Below are positions 30,702-42,201 of a DNA stretch of 64,000 bases, in pieces; within the stretch, counting starts at the first letter, position 1; every line of letters begins with the position of its first letter. A program made the translations under genes and the position numbers. Below the pieces are notes generated by a model. The model worked only from the letters and a program-made list of their open reading frames with translations. It was not told the DNA's origin and made no database searches. Source of the DNA: Amoebidium appalachense (Eukaryota; Ichthyosporea); the NCBI GenBank assembly GCA_963693365.1, contig CAVNZM010000004.1, positions 13,330,001-13,394,000 on the forward strand, read 5' to 3'.

Positions 30702-32010
30702 TCTTCTCTTCTCCCACTCCACCCCAGCTTGTACCCATTCGCATTATGCTCCAAAGCCCCCAACTAACATTGCCCCAAATAGGTCCTCCACCGCTGTTTG
30801 TCCAGCAAACAAAACGAGCTGTCATCCGAGACTCTGTCCATACCCAGCCAGCGCCCAAGCATCACTCCATCTCGACCACACCTTCTCCCCCCCCCCCCCC
30901 CTGCCTTCCCCCCCCCCAAAAAACCAAAAGGCCTCCAATCCAGCACCCCCTCCGGCATCTCTAAACCAAGGTGGCCTATTCACCCAAGCACCATTTTGCA
31001 TACCAACCAAAGGAAAATATGGCAGTAAAAAGCAAGTAAGGCTTGGGTGCCCCGAGCACAAAAAGCAAATGTATCCGCTCACAAGCATCGTGATGTGATC
31101 AGGCCACAATACCTTGCAGCCCTCGAAAAAGTCACGGACGGCAGTCTCATCCACTGCGTAATCCAGATTTCCCACGTAGGCCTTGTAAGGCGGGCGGTCG
31201 GGAATCTGTACCGTTACAATTCATCTTGTCAGCCACAGGACAAGATTGCAGATTGCATACAGCAGTCTCCGAATGTAAGGGGCCCTCTGCCAAAAGAACG
31301 AATATATGCATACAAGCAGTTATCAACCAGCCCTTTGTGCATGCACCGTGAGCTGCGAACAGGTATACTACGGCAAGCATGCCAGCTCTTCATCTTTCTC
31401 ACCTCAGCAGGTCCAGAGCGTTCGCGTGTGCTCGACCGTGAGCCATAGTCGCGGCCCCCCGAGGACCCGCCATAGCGGTCGTCACTCTGGCTGCCATAGC
31501 CCATACGGCTAAAGGCCCCACCAATGCCCCCAGCCGGTCTGTCGTCGTGGTCGTCGACATAGCGAGACGACGCTGTGAGACACAATACAAGTCAAGATCT
31601 GGCTCGGTTTAATGTAAATCTGGCTTCAGCGCAAAAGGCCAAAAGCAAACACGGTGGTGCAGACGGAATTGGCAAACAAAGCAAAAAATCCTAGGCACCA
31701 ACATCCCAGCGTTCTTGCCCGCACAATATCGTTCAGTACAACTTCAAACCTCCCCCTCCCCCTCACCCCCACCCCCCCGCCCTCCCTCGTGTCTGCTTGT
31801 CCGAACACCCACAAACGGACGTTAAATGGAGTCCCGGCGAAACAGTTGTGTGCTTCAACCAGAGCTCAAGGGGCGAGAGAAGACCAAAAAGACAAGTTAC
31901 TCACGCTCAGTGGGAAGATTCTCGGTCTCGTCGGCCCAGGAGGTGGAGCCACCAGTAGTGGCTAAGAAGTCTCCCAGAGCCATCTTCTTGGCCTTTGGCT
32001 TGGGTCCCAT
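24433..32010 (-). CDS. EIF4B: eIF4B-like translation initiation factor, 16 exons
   Basis: RNA-binding cofactor of the eIF4A helicase in cap-dependent initiation. Exons (minus strand): 31905-32010, 31403-31572, 31113-31205, 30395-30508, 29700-29745, 28911-29069, 28431-28536, 28110-28144, 27696-27799, 27307-27436, 27012-27063, 26490-26771, 26045-26089, 25710-25760, 25294-25366, 24433-24477. All phases agree; 1611 nt, 536 aa (human eIF4B has 611). The N-terminus MGPKPKAKKMALGDFLA...SWADETENLP is typical of eIF4B. An RRM spans about residues 93-177, with RNP2-type KAYVGNLDY and RNP1 KGFGYVEF. A long Arg/Asp/Gly/Ser-rich region (DRSSDRFGDRSGDRYGDR) parallels the DRYG domain. RPRLNLKPR and the C-terminal NKYAGLEADE follow. 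Intron 4 has a GC donor (CAG/GCAAGC). It is divergent from USP10. Confidence 0.93.
24601..24810. repeat. 101-bp tandem duplication with poly-C/poly-A
   Basis: Two copies, offset by 101 bases, of a unit made of CTTCCTCCTCCT, poly-C, poly-A, GAAGCTGACAGAACCTCTAA and about 35 further bases ending GGCACGCAAAC. It lies in eIF4B intron 15, and the homopolymers are part of the unit. Confidence 0.9.
30163..30345. repeat. Inverted pair of SINE-like fragments
   Basis: 30163-30262 reads in minus orientation of the family (poly-G, then TTTGAATGCGGAACACAG). After CCCTGAGGATGGGCTCTGCT, the stretch from about 30271 to 30340 reads in plus orientation and ends TTGAATGTTTGCCTTT, complementary to AAAGGCAAACATTCAA at about 30227-30242. 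The RNA could form a hairpin within eIF4B intron 4. Confidence 0.75.
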
Positions 32011-33277
32011 CTTCGATGCTCTGAGGGCACACCCCTTTCCCAGTTAATAACAGTCTACCTGACTTGCAGTATAAACAATTCGCCGTCTAGAAGGCACTAT
32101 TTTTCTGCTCCTTATAAAGCCTGAAGTTCGATAATTTGCAGTACTTCCTCAATTTCCTATTTGACCAAACCAAACTTGCCCCTTCCCAACAGCCGGCCGG
32201 CAAACCCGGCCACGGCCTATTTTTCCAACCAGCACGCCACAAATGCCAAATTTGCACCCCGTATGTTTTATATGCCCTACCTTCTACGCTCGACGCGATT
32301 TCACGACCTAAAAAAGAGGTGTGTGTAGACAGCTAACTCTGCTTGAGCGTTTTCGTCGTTTTGTGATGCCAGCACACGAGGAGCAAAGCTGGAGCCTGTT
32401 GATTGGCTGCTGATCTTTACCGCACACGTGGGGTGCGGCTCAATCCCAGCGGCCGCCATCCCTCTAAATCCGTTTGATGGTTGGACGCGACGTTTTAAAT
32501 ACTGTGCATGCGCCTGTTAGTCTACACCAGCGTTTATTTCAGTTATTAGTGCTACCGGTTTTATAAGGCCATGATATTCATCCACTTAGCGCTGCTTCCA
32601 AGTGCGCCAAATTCCCGGCTTTCACGGCAACCTAGCTCTGTGTAACAGGCTAACGGCCACATGAAAGACTTCTAAAATGGGAGACCTGTTTTTATCTTTC
32701 TTTATTAACAGTTGAGCAATTTATGCCGAATTTTCAGGCTGCGCAATACTTTTTAGGTCCCACTGGCCGAGTGACGGTCTGAGCCGCCGAGTACCGATCG
32801 CGATATCATGATGTTACCAGCATGACGTCACGATCTGAGTGAGATCGGCCGCCCGTGTGACTTGGCCCTAAGAGATTTCAGCTGGTGCGCCAAAACTGAG
32901 AAAGAGAAGAGAGATAGCCCTCCGGGTTAGCTAGAACCCTGCAGCTGGTAGTCCGTTTTAGCACGGAGAAGTCACAACAAGCGTGAACGAAAGTTGGATA
33001 GAACTCGGTTATATGAGTAAGCCTTGCCTTTTTAATTTACCTGCCAGTCGTTGGGCCGTATTTTCTTGATTCCAAGCTACCCTGCCACGTCTAGACTCCG
33101 AGGCAACTTTTCAGAAGGGTTTCATTTCTCAACTGCCCCTTGCCGGGTTGTCGGCGGGGTGTCCACTTCTTTGTAACTAGGAGGAGGTCGATGATATTTT
33201 GCCGCTGTGGGCTGTCTTTTGGTCAACGGGTTAGGATGTTGCCTTGTCCCAGACGGTGATCTGTCCAGCGGTTGAAC
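32011..33277. promoter_or_regulatory. Divergent promoter region, eIF4B / USP10
   Basis: 1.27 kb between the eIF4B ATG (-) and the proposed USP10 ATG (+). It lacks long homopolymers, unlike most other spacers here. Contains a palindromic TGACGTCA (32823-32830), the consensus CRE/ATF site; that it is bound is inference. No clear TATA element was identified. Confidence 0.45.
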
Positions 33278-34153
33278 ATGGTAAGTTCTTTTCGCAGCAC
33301 ACTTCCTGCTTGTTTAGTGTTGCTCCCTTCAACTGAGCTGTAGCCGGCACTTGGCCTATACAAGGTGGTTTAGCAACGTTTTTGAGCCCCTTTACAGGTT
33401 TTTTTGCCTGGACATTTGCTTTTGTCTAAGCACGTTACAGAACTTCTCGTCTTCGGGGTTACCTTTACAGATGTAGACTGGGAGAAACTGGTCATTGCCG
33501 TTTCGCTTTATAACTGTGCGATATGAAAACAGAAGGACATCTTGGTGGACTATCTGATAATGTTTTTATTTTATTTGTCAAACCTCTGGGCTTTCCACTT
33601 GCGCCAGCAATGTCTCTGTGTAGTAGTTTCCAGTGAACGAACCACAAAGGTCGAAAGTGGAGGGTGTTGGGTTGCATGGTCTTTATGTTTTCTCCAGGTT
33701 TGCTGCGTGGTGGTGTCCGTCGTGAATGTGCACTTCAAACCTTGTAACTCACTACATCCCCCTGCCCTTCATTCCTTTGCTTGACCTGTAATTTGCTACT
33801 CCCCTTCTCTCTTTCTGTGGCGGTGGTATTCTTGTGTTCGGGAGGTGGGAGAAGAGGAAGAGAGGGAGAGGGAGGGAGGGAGAGAGAGGGGGGGGGGGGG
33901 GGGGAGGGGAGGGAGGGGAGGGAGAATGCCGGGTGTATTTTTGAAGGCGAGATCATGGTTTACTGCAGCTTGGTGAAGAACTACTGAGTATTTTCCATAA
34001 TTTGGATTGGCGTATGCTTCTGTGCCCTATCTTATCTTCTATCCTTTTCCACCTCACCGTTTGTCTCTCCTCCCTCCCCTCCTCCTCCCGCCCCCTCCCC
34101 CCAAAACCTCCTTCCCCGCATTGCTCCCTTCCTCAACCCCTAACCTTCCTCAC

Positions 34154-34195
<42 letters not shown>

Positions 34196-35883
34196 CGGGT
34201 GCTCCTTCCTTGCCTATGTTTCCATATACCATCACTCACGTCTTTTTAAGCAAACAGTTACCACTGCCATCCCTACCATATGCACCTGTGCATGCACTGC
34301 TTCGCATTTCCCACTTTCCCTCGCTCTTTCTCTCCCAATCTCCACTTCTTTCCCTCCCTCCCTCCCCTCCTCCTTTTCTCTCTTTGCCTCCTTCCCTTCT
34401 TCCCCTTTCCCCCCCCTCCCCCCCCTCCCCCTTCCCCCACCCCTGTCCCCCCCTAACACCCTCCCCCCACCCCCACCCGTCCCCCTGTCCTCTCTTCTCT
34501 CTCGCTCTCGCTCTCTGTCCCCCCAACTCCCCCTTCAACATGCACACACATACACCCGCACAGTGTGTTTGCACTTCGTGCTGTGTACCACTTCAAACCT
34601 CACCACCACCACCAACAGCAACACACGCACACACGTTGCAGTGTTCACTGCCCACACACATGACTTACCTTTGCATACACAAGTTCCACGGTGTCCGGAC
34701 ACGTGCCTTAATTTGTACTCGCCCATGCACCTTTTTGTGCGACAATGTGTGCAGATCTGTGCGTACGTGTGGATTTTGTGTTCGTGTGCTGCGGGGTGCG
34801 TGTTTGTGTGAGATTCACAGGCACCCGTTCACTCGTACGACATTGCTGAGCTCTGTGGTCACTTCTTACCACAATCCCCCGTCTCCTGAGTTCCTATCTA
34901 TATTTTTCTTGCTTCTGCTTACTGCTGCAACTTTAACCCCCGGCCTTTCCCACTGCCCTTGCCTGCATAAGCAACCCTGCTCGTCTCTGATCAAGACGGG
35001 TGACCTACTCATGTTCAAGTGAAACAGTATCTGAGTTGGGTTTCGTTAACGAGGGGAATAGGTCGAAACTCGGGTACTGTGGATGACGTGGGCCCCCCCT
35101 GAGGATGGGCTCTGCTTATTATGCATACTCTTTATGTATGGCTTGCATTCTGCATCGTGTTATCCGTTTGTTCTTGTGTACTTCGTACTTTTTGACGCAT
35201 TCAAAACCCCCCCCCCCCCCCTGATGATGGGCTCTGTTCAAGTGTCTTCTGCCTGCACGCTTAAATTGTTTGATTTTGGATTTCCCACCTTTGTGACGCT
35301 TTGTTTGTTGCTCTTTGTTGTCTCGTCCATATTTCCAACCCTCTAACACATACATCACCCCCCTCGGGACTTAATTCTTTTCAGCTGGTGTAGTATGTTA
35401 GCCAGGGAAGTATCGACTTAGGTATCGACGGGGGAGCTTCCTAGAAGCCCCGTCTCCTGAGTTCCTATCTATATTTTTCTTGCTTCTGCTTACTGCTGCA
35501 ACTTTAACCCCCGGCCTTTCCCACTGCCCTTGCCTGCATAAGCAACCCTGCTCGTCTCTGATCAAGACGGGTGACCTACTCATGTTCAAGTGAAACAGTA
35601 TCTGAGTTGGGTTTCGTTAACGAGGGGAATAGGTCGAAACTCGGGTACTGTGGATGACGTGGGCCCCCCCTGAGGATGGGCTCTGCTTATTATGCATACT
35701 CTTTATGTATGGCTTGCATTCTGCATCGTGTTATCCGTTTGTTCTTGTGTACTTCGTACTTTTTAACGCATTCAAAACCCCCCCTCCATGAGGTTGGGCT
35801 CTGCATGTGATGCATATTTTGTGTGTCCTTTGCAAAACTTGCATTGTTGCCCTTCATTGATGTGTACATCGTACTCTGTGACA

Positions 35884-35960
<77 letters not shown>

Positions 35961-36335
35961 CCCCCCCCCCCCCCTCCCCCCTCCCCCCTCCCCCCCCCCC
36001 CCTCCCCCCCCCGCCACACACACTCACACACACATACACACACACCTCTGTTTCGGCCTCTTGGTGTTTCGATTGCTGACTTACCTGGGTGGGCCAGGCC
36101 GAAACCTCTGAGCCGTCGCTCTCATTCGGCAGCTTCAACCAGGAGGACCTCATGGAGACGGAAATGAGTGCTGTGGTGTTGTTGCCGCCAAGCGAGGGCT
36201 CGGTGCTGGTGGACTTTGGCTCGTGGACCCACGAGGAGTCGCTTTTCTACCAGCAGGCCCACTGTGCAGACCTGGAGGTGAGTTGCTTTTTGGCCTCCTT
36301 CAGCGGGCGGGGGGAGTTTGATGTGTATTGTGGTT

Positions 36336-36370
<35 letters not shown>

Positions 36371-39300
36371 GGGGGGGGGGGGGGGGGGGGGGGGGGGGGC
36401 TGAAGGTACGTTCTTGGGTGTGCGTGCTTAAGTAGGGCATGAACAAGACAGATGACTAATAAAGCTAGTTTGGGGCGGATTTTCTTTGTGCTGTACTTGT
36501 TTGACGTGTGCAGTTAGCATGCGTGGCATCAGGCACAAATATCCAGTGAGCATTTGTTTGTGGCCCATACGACTCAGTGCACTCACACCACACTGTCTGC
36601 AGCTGTTCACGGTTGAGTATGTTGCAGCCGTCAGGGATGACCGACCCACCCCGGTGCCTGTGCCTGCCCCTGTGGCCCCCCGGGCCACCGAGGCACCCAA
36701 ATCCGTGAAGGAGGACGTCCCGGCCAAACCGGCACCAGTGCCCAGTGAGCCTGCAGTGGTGCCCGTGGCTGCTGTGCCCCCGAAGGAGCCCGAGCACCCA
36801 AAAATAGCAGCACCACCCAGCCCTAAGCCTGCCGTTGAGAAGGAGGTTGCCGAGCGGAAGTCGTCGATTCCAGCCCCTGTGGTGGTGTCCACACCCCCAG
36901 CAGCCACGGCACCGAAAGATGCGGTGGTGGAAAGTGTGGCTGTGGAGGTGGTGGTCGAGCAGAAGACGGTGCCAATCCCGGCCGAAAAGGTGGGTTTGCC
37001 CTCTGTGGCCCAGGCAGATGCTGGGGCACAGGCGGCACAGGCGGGGCCCACGGCGCATGCACAGGGCCACCATGCATACCCTATGGCCAGACACCCACCA
37101 GCCACCGAGCAGCAGCACCCACAGCCCAATGGCCATGCACAACCCCACAAACAGTCGGTGGGTGAAGCCCAGGTAGAAAAGGCTGTGCCCATTGAGGTGG
37201 TGGCTCACAGCGAACCACCAAAGTCCCCTAAGCCGTCGAAAGGAAAGGAGAAGAAGGAAGTAGCTGCCGAACACCCCAAGCCACACCAAGACACACACAG
37301 AGCGAAGGAGCACACAGATTCGAAGCCCAAAGCGGCAACAAAACAACCGGCGTTACCTGAACCTGCACCCCAGCCACCCCACCCAGCCAAGCAACCAGAA
37401 ACGCCAGCAGCGGCCACTGCGGTGGCACCTGAACAGACACCATCAGCCAGCGAGGCCAAGCCAGGGCGCGATGGGCATGCAGCACCCACACACCCCAAGG
37501 CCAGCAAGCCCGAGGACCACAAACCTGAGGCACCTGCACCAGCCAAACCGGCGGCCCACCCCGGTGACAGGCAGGGGGCACAGCCACCCCGCCCAGCACA
37601 TGCACATGGGCGGCCACAGGGGCACGCACACGGCGCCCATGCACACACACACACCCCGGCAAAGGGGGCGGAGGCTAGTGGGGTGGTTGGTGCAGGGGGG
37701 ATGCCCAAGCACACGGCAGGGACGAGCACAGGGCCAAGGGGCCCACCAAGAGGGATGGCCCTGTGAAGCCACCATCAGCCCCTACAGCAGGGGCCCAGCC
37801 AGTGGCGCCGGGTGGGCCCAGGGCCAGGCCTCAGGCACCGAGTGCAGGCCAGGAGCCCAAGCAGGCCTGGGGCAGGGCTGCTGCCGTGGCCCCAGCTACC
37901 ACCCAGCCCCAGTCTGCCTGGGGTAGGCCCCCAGCAGCGGCACCAGCCAAAGCCACCCCTGAGCCACCTGCAGCCAAGGAGGAACCTGCACCCCCAGCTC
38001 CTACCCCAGCCCCCAGCACCCCCCAGCCATCACAGCCCGCACCCACGGCCAGCCCCACATGGGGAGCAGCTGCACGTGCCCCTGCACAAACCACTGCAGC
38101 CCCCCGCCACCGCACAGGCCCCACCCCCCGTGGCCCCCCACCCTCCACGGGGGCACCCAAACCACCCCCACCCACCTCCTCATCCCCTGCCCCACGGCCG
38201 GCCGCCACGCCGTCATCACCAGGGCCGCAGGCCGATGGTGGTGCAGGGGCACCTGGGGCCGGCCGTGGTGTGGCCACCCCGCCACCACAGAGCCCCCAGG
38301 CCGGCAATGCCTGGCGCAGCGGGTCCCCCAGCATCATGTCCTCCCCGGCCCCACTCAAGGCCTCACCGGCATCGGCCAAGGCCCCCCAGCCTGCCCCTGC
38401 TGCATCACCTGCACCCACCCCTGCCCAGGCACCGGCACCGGGCCAGGCCAAGTCTTCCTGGACATCGCTGTTTCCTACAAACAATGCGGCTGCCTCCCGG
38501 TCGGTGGGGGGCCAATGCCAAGACAGGTGTGTGAATGCTGCCGGGTCGGCCACAGTTGGTTCTGTGTCCTGCTGTACAGACCTGCATGCAGTGTGGGCAT
38601 GTAGCATTCAGTCGCTGTTGGGGCCGGCTTGGTAAAGGGCATGTTGCGAGTGTTGCATTCAGTGGGCTGGTTGGTGTTGGCACAATACCAAGGGTCACAT
38701 TTCTTTGCAGCCTGTCCCCTTTCCTTTTCCCCGCTATTGCCAATGTTCTTCTATTTCATGCTGTTGCTGTTAGTTGACCAATGGCGCCCCACCACAGACG
38801 CACAGGGGGTGCGCACAATAAGCACGAGTCCATGGCCGAGCTGCTGAGGGACTACAAGCCCGAGGAACACTTTGTGCCTGCAGCATATGAGCCTCGGGGC
38901 CTGGTCAACACCGGCAACATGTGCTACATACATTCGGTGCGTGTGCTGTGTGTGCCTGCATTGGGGGGCTAGTGGGTCCAAGATGGATGTGGGGCATAGA
39001 GACACAAAGAAACAAAATCCCTGTGACTCATATACGAGCCAGTTAGGGTAGTTATGACAACTAGGGTGAAGAACATTGGTTTGTGCACGTGTGATGGTAT
39101 GGGGATGGGTGGTGCCTAACCTCGTGTGTTGCTGTGCAGATTCTGCAGACGATGGTTGGGTGCCGGCCCATGGCCGGGCTGCTGAAGGAGCTGAGACAGA
39201 TGCAGGCCCTGCCCCGGTTGGGTGCTGAGAACGAGAACAGGGCCACCCCAGTCCTGGACTGCATGTACGTGCAGAACACCAGGGTGGAAGGGGTGGAGCT

Positions 39301-39405
39301 CCGGGGGCCCGCGGGGAGGGGGAGGGGGGTAGGGGGGTGGAGGTGTTAAATGTGTTTAGAGTACAAAATACACATCATAGCAAACAAACTCGGGGAGGTT
39401 TTTTT

Positions 39406-39461
<56 letters not shown>

Positions 39462-40871
39462 AGGGGGGGGAGTTCGGTAGGATGTGTGATAGGAAGTGGG
39501 GTGTGAAGATGTTCTTGTTGTGTGGGGAGGAAATGTTTTCTGACTGTTGGAACTTCACAGGATGCAGTTTTTCGGCGAGCTGAAGGGTGCGGATACGAAG
39601 GAGACAGGTGAGCTAGCAATACTTCTGTGTGTCTTGACATCCTTGTTAGCTGCAAATTTTCATGGAACCGGTTTGTTGGTGGTGATAAAACAGGATAATT
39701 TGGATAAATTGTTGTTTGTTGCAATCTGTTTCAACTCTCTTATGATCTGTTAGATATAACTGTTCAAGGCCAGTGCATGTGTGGTAGCAAACATGCTGTA
39801 ATTGTGTTTACATGGGGGCAGCGCATGTTCATGTGCACAAGTGATGGCTGCTAAAAACTCTGTCACGGTTGTAACTGTGTTGTGCTGCAGAGGTGATTCA
39901 CGGCAAGGCTTTTAAGCCCGAGGCGGTATACAAGATGGTAGAGTCGGAGTGGCGCAACGGCACCATCCTCGTATGGGCCCTCCCTGTGTGTCCCTGTTGG
40001 CATTTGCATGGCCTTACCTGTTGACGTTTTGTGGCACTGCCCCTTCTACTGTGTACCACATTGTACAAACGAACACTGATACACTTTTCCGGCCATTTTC
40101 TCCCTTGCACCATTTCTTTTCCGTCTCCGGCTGGGGGCGCTGTAAAGTTTGCTTGGTTTCTTGCATGCTGCTTGCTCGTTGTTTAGCTTACTGACTCCTT
40201 TCTATAAGGATATGCAAAGGCCTCCCTCCTTCCTCCCCTCCTTCCCTACCCTCTTTCCCTCCATCCTTCAAATTCTCCACACTGGCACACCGTTACAACG
40301 GCATGCACACCTCGTTTGTTCCCCTCCGTGTCTGCATGACCAGCATGCCAGGTACATGGTGCTGAGGTGGTGGGTGCAGGGGCGGCAAGAGGATGCACAG
40401 GAGTTCCTGACCTTCCTGCTGGACCAACTGCACGAGGAGTGCCTGAAGCTGATAAAGCCACTACAGGTAGGTGGGTGGGTGGCGTGGGTGTGTGTGGCTG
40501 GGGGGGGGGGGGGGGGGGGGGGGGTTATGTTCATGGTTTTGGTCTATGGCAGGATGGTCTGCATTGTGTGACTAGGAGTGTGAGGGTGTGTGTTTGGGTG
40601 TGTTGTGTATGCGTGTGCGTGTGCGTGTACAAGCACATTTACACTTGCCTGCACACACACGGGCATACACATGCACCCCCACACACCTGTGCACACGTCT
40701 GTTTACGCTCGTGGCCAGCTTCTGATCATGCACTTGAACGCATAAAGTGCACCAGCAACATGGCACTTTGACAGGCTCTAACCCTCTCCAATCACTTAGT
40801 TCTCTTTGTCTCCATGTGGCCCTGTTCTTGCAGAGAGCAAGGCCGGAGGCGGTGTGAAGGTCATTCGGTGG

Positions 40872-40956
<85 letters not shown>

Positions 40957-41447
40957 CGGGGGGGGGGGGGGGGGGGGGGGATGTTGCTGTATGCAATGTG
41001 TTCCTGCCGTTTATGTTGGGTGGAGTTGTGTGTGTGTCTTTGCTGGTGGCTGGTGAAGGGCACATTCCTGGTCTTCCCGCTAAATGTTGTGCCATACCTT
41101 TTACAGAAGCCCAATGGAGAGGTGAAGCACCACGATGAGGAGGACTCGGCAGAGTGGGAGGAGGTTGGGCCGCGTCAGAGAACAACATATGCCCGCCATG
41201 TAAGTGCCCCACTACTAGCCACTGGGCCTGCTTGGAGAAACATGTGTGGGGGGTTGCATCCTTCCCCCCCCCCCCCCTCCGCCCCTCTCCCCTGAGCCCG
41301 CCCATGGGCCCGGCAGGGTTAAAGCGCCGACTTGCACAAAGATCCCCCTGTGTTTATTTCCTGCGCGGTGGTCGTGCTCTTATGCAATTTATACTTCCTC
41401 TCTCTCTCTCATGTCAATCTCTCTCTCCCTCTCTCTCCCTCTCTTCC

Positions 41448-41481
<34 letters not shown>

Positions 41482-42170
41482 ACCCACCCAACCTGCCCCA
41501 CCCCTTTGCCACTATGCTACGTACTTTTGGAGCTGCTATTTAACTTTTTTTTTGTTTGTTTTTTTTTTTTTTTTGGTGGGGGGGGGGGGGGGGGGGGGGA
41601 TGTGTGTGTTTTGTGGGTTTGGAGGGTGGGGAGGGGGGGGGGGGGGGGGGGATGGGGTTAGCCTGTTTGTGGGTGCTTTTATGTTCCGTCGGGATGATGC
41701 AACACACATGCTCACATGTCACGTGCAGAACCAAATGGACAGCAGCCCCATCTCGGCCATCTTCAGCACCCGCATGCGGTCCATGCTCAAGATCCAGAAC
41801 CAGCCAAAGTCCTCCACCACCTACCAGCCCTACAACTCCCTGCCCCTGGACATCCAGGTACCTGTGTTTGGTTCTGCTGCTTGTGTGGTACATTTGGCTC
41901 GGTAGTCGTTGCCAGCATATGCCTGTGGCTCTTTGTGGCTCTTTCTAACTCCCACCACCACCAGTCTCCCGAGGTCCGGGACGTGACGCATGCGCTGGCG
42001 CACCTATTTGACAAGGAGACGGTGGACGGCTACAAGTGCACAAAGACAAAACAGGAGGTACGTGCCTGCCTGCCTGTGTGTGGGGGGGATGTGTTTTAGA
42101 TATGGTTGGTAGTTGAGTGGACCGGGGCGGAGGGGGTGTGTGAGAGGGGGTGTGGGGTGTGTGTGTGCGT

Positions 42171-42201
<31 letters not shown>

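Larger units (their letters stand above)
34881..35785 (+). repeat. Direct duplication, ~335 bp units offset 571 bp
   Basis: 34881-35214 and 35452-35785 are nearly identical: by eye only one clear substitution (TTTTTGACGC versus TTTTTAACGC). Each unit holds a whole SINE-like copy plus about 75 bases upstream. The spacer 35222-35451 is different sequence. This is a recent segmental duplication or conversion, not two independent insertions. Confidence 0.85.

Noticed and set aside
34002-35022. Plus-strand Pro/Ser-rich frames in USP10 intron 1
   Set aside because: Composed of C/T-rich low-complexity sequence and SINE-like repeat; no family match and no consistent splice phase with USP10.
36428-38607. 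Long minus-strand frames opposite USP10 exon 3
   Set aside because: They are shadow frames of a GC- and Pro/Ala-rich coding exon; the plus strand has splice sites and continues into a catalytic domain.
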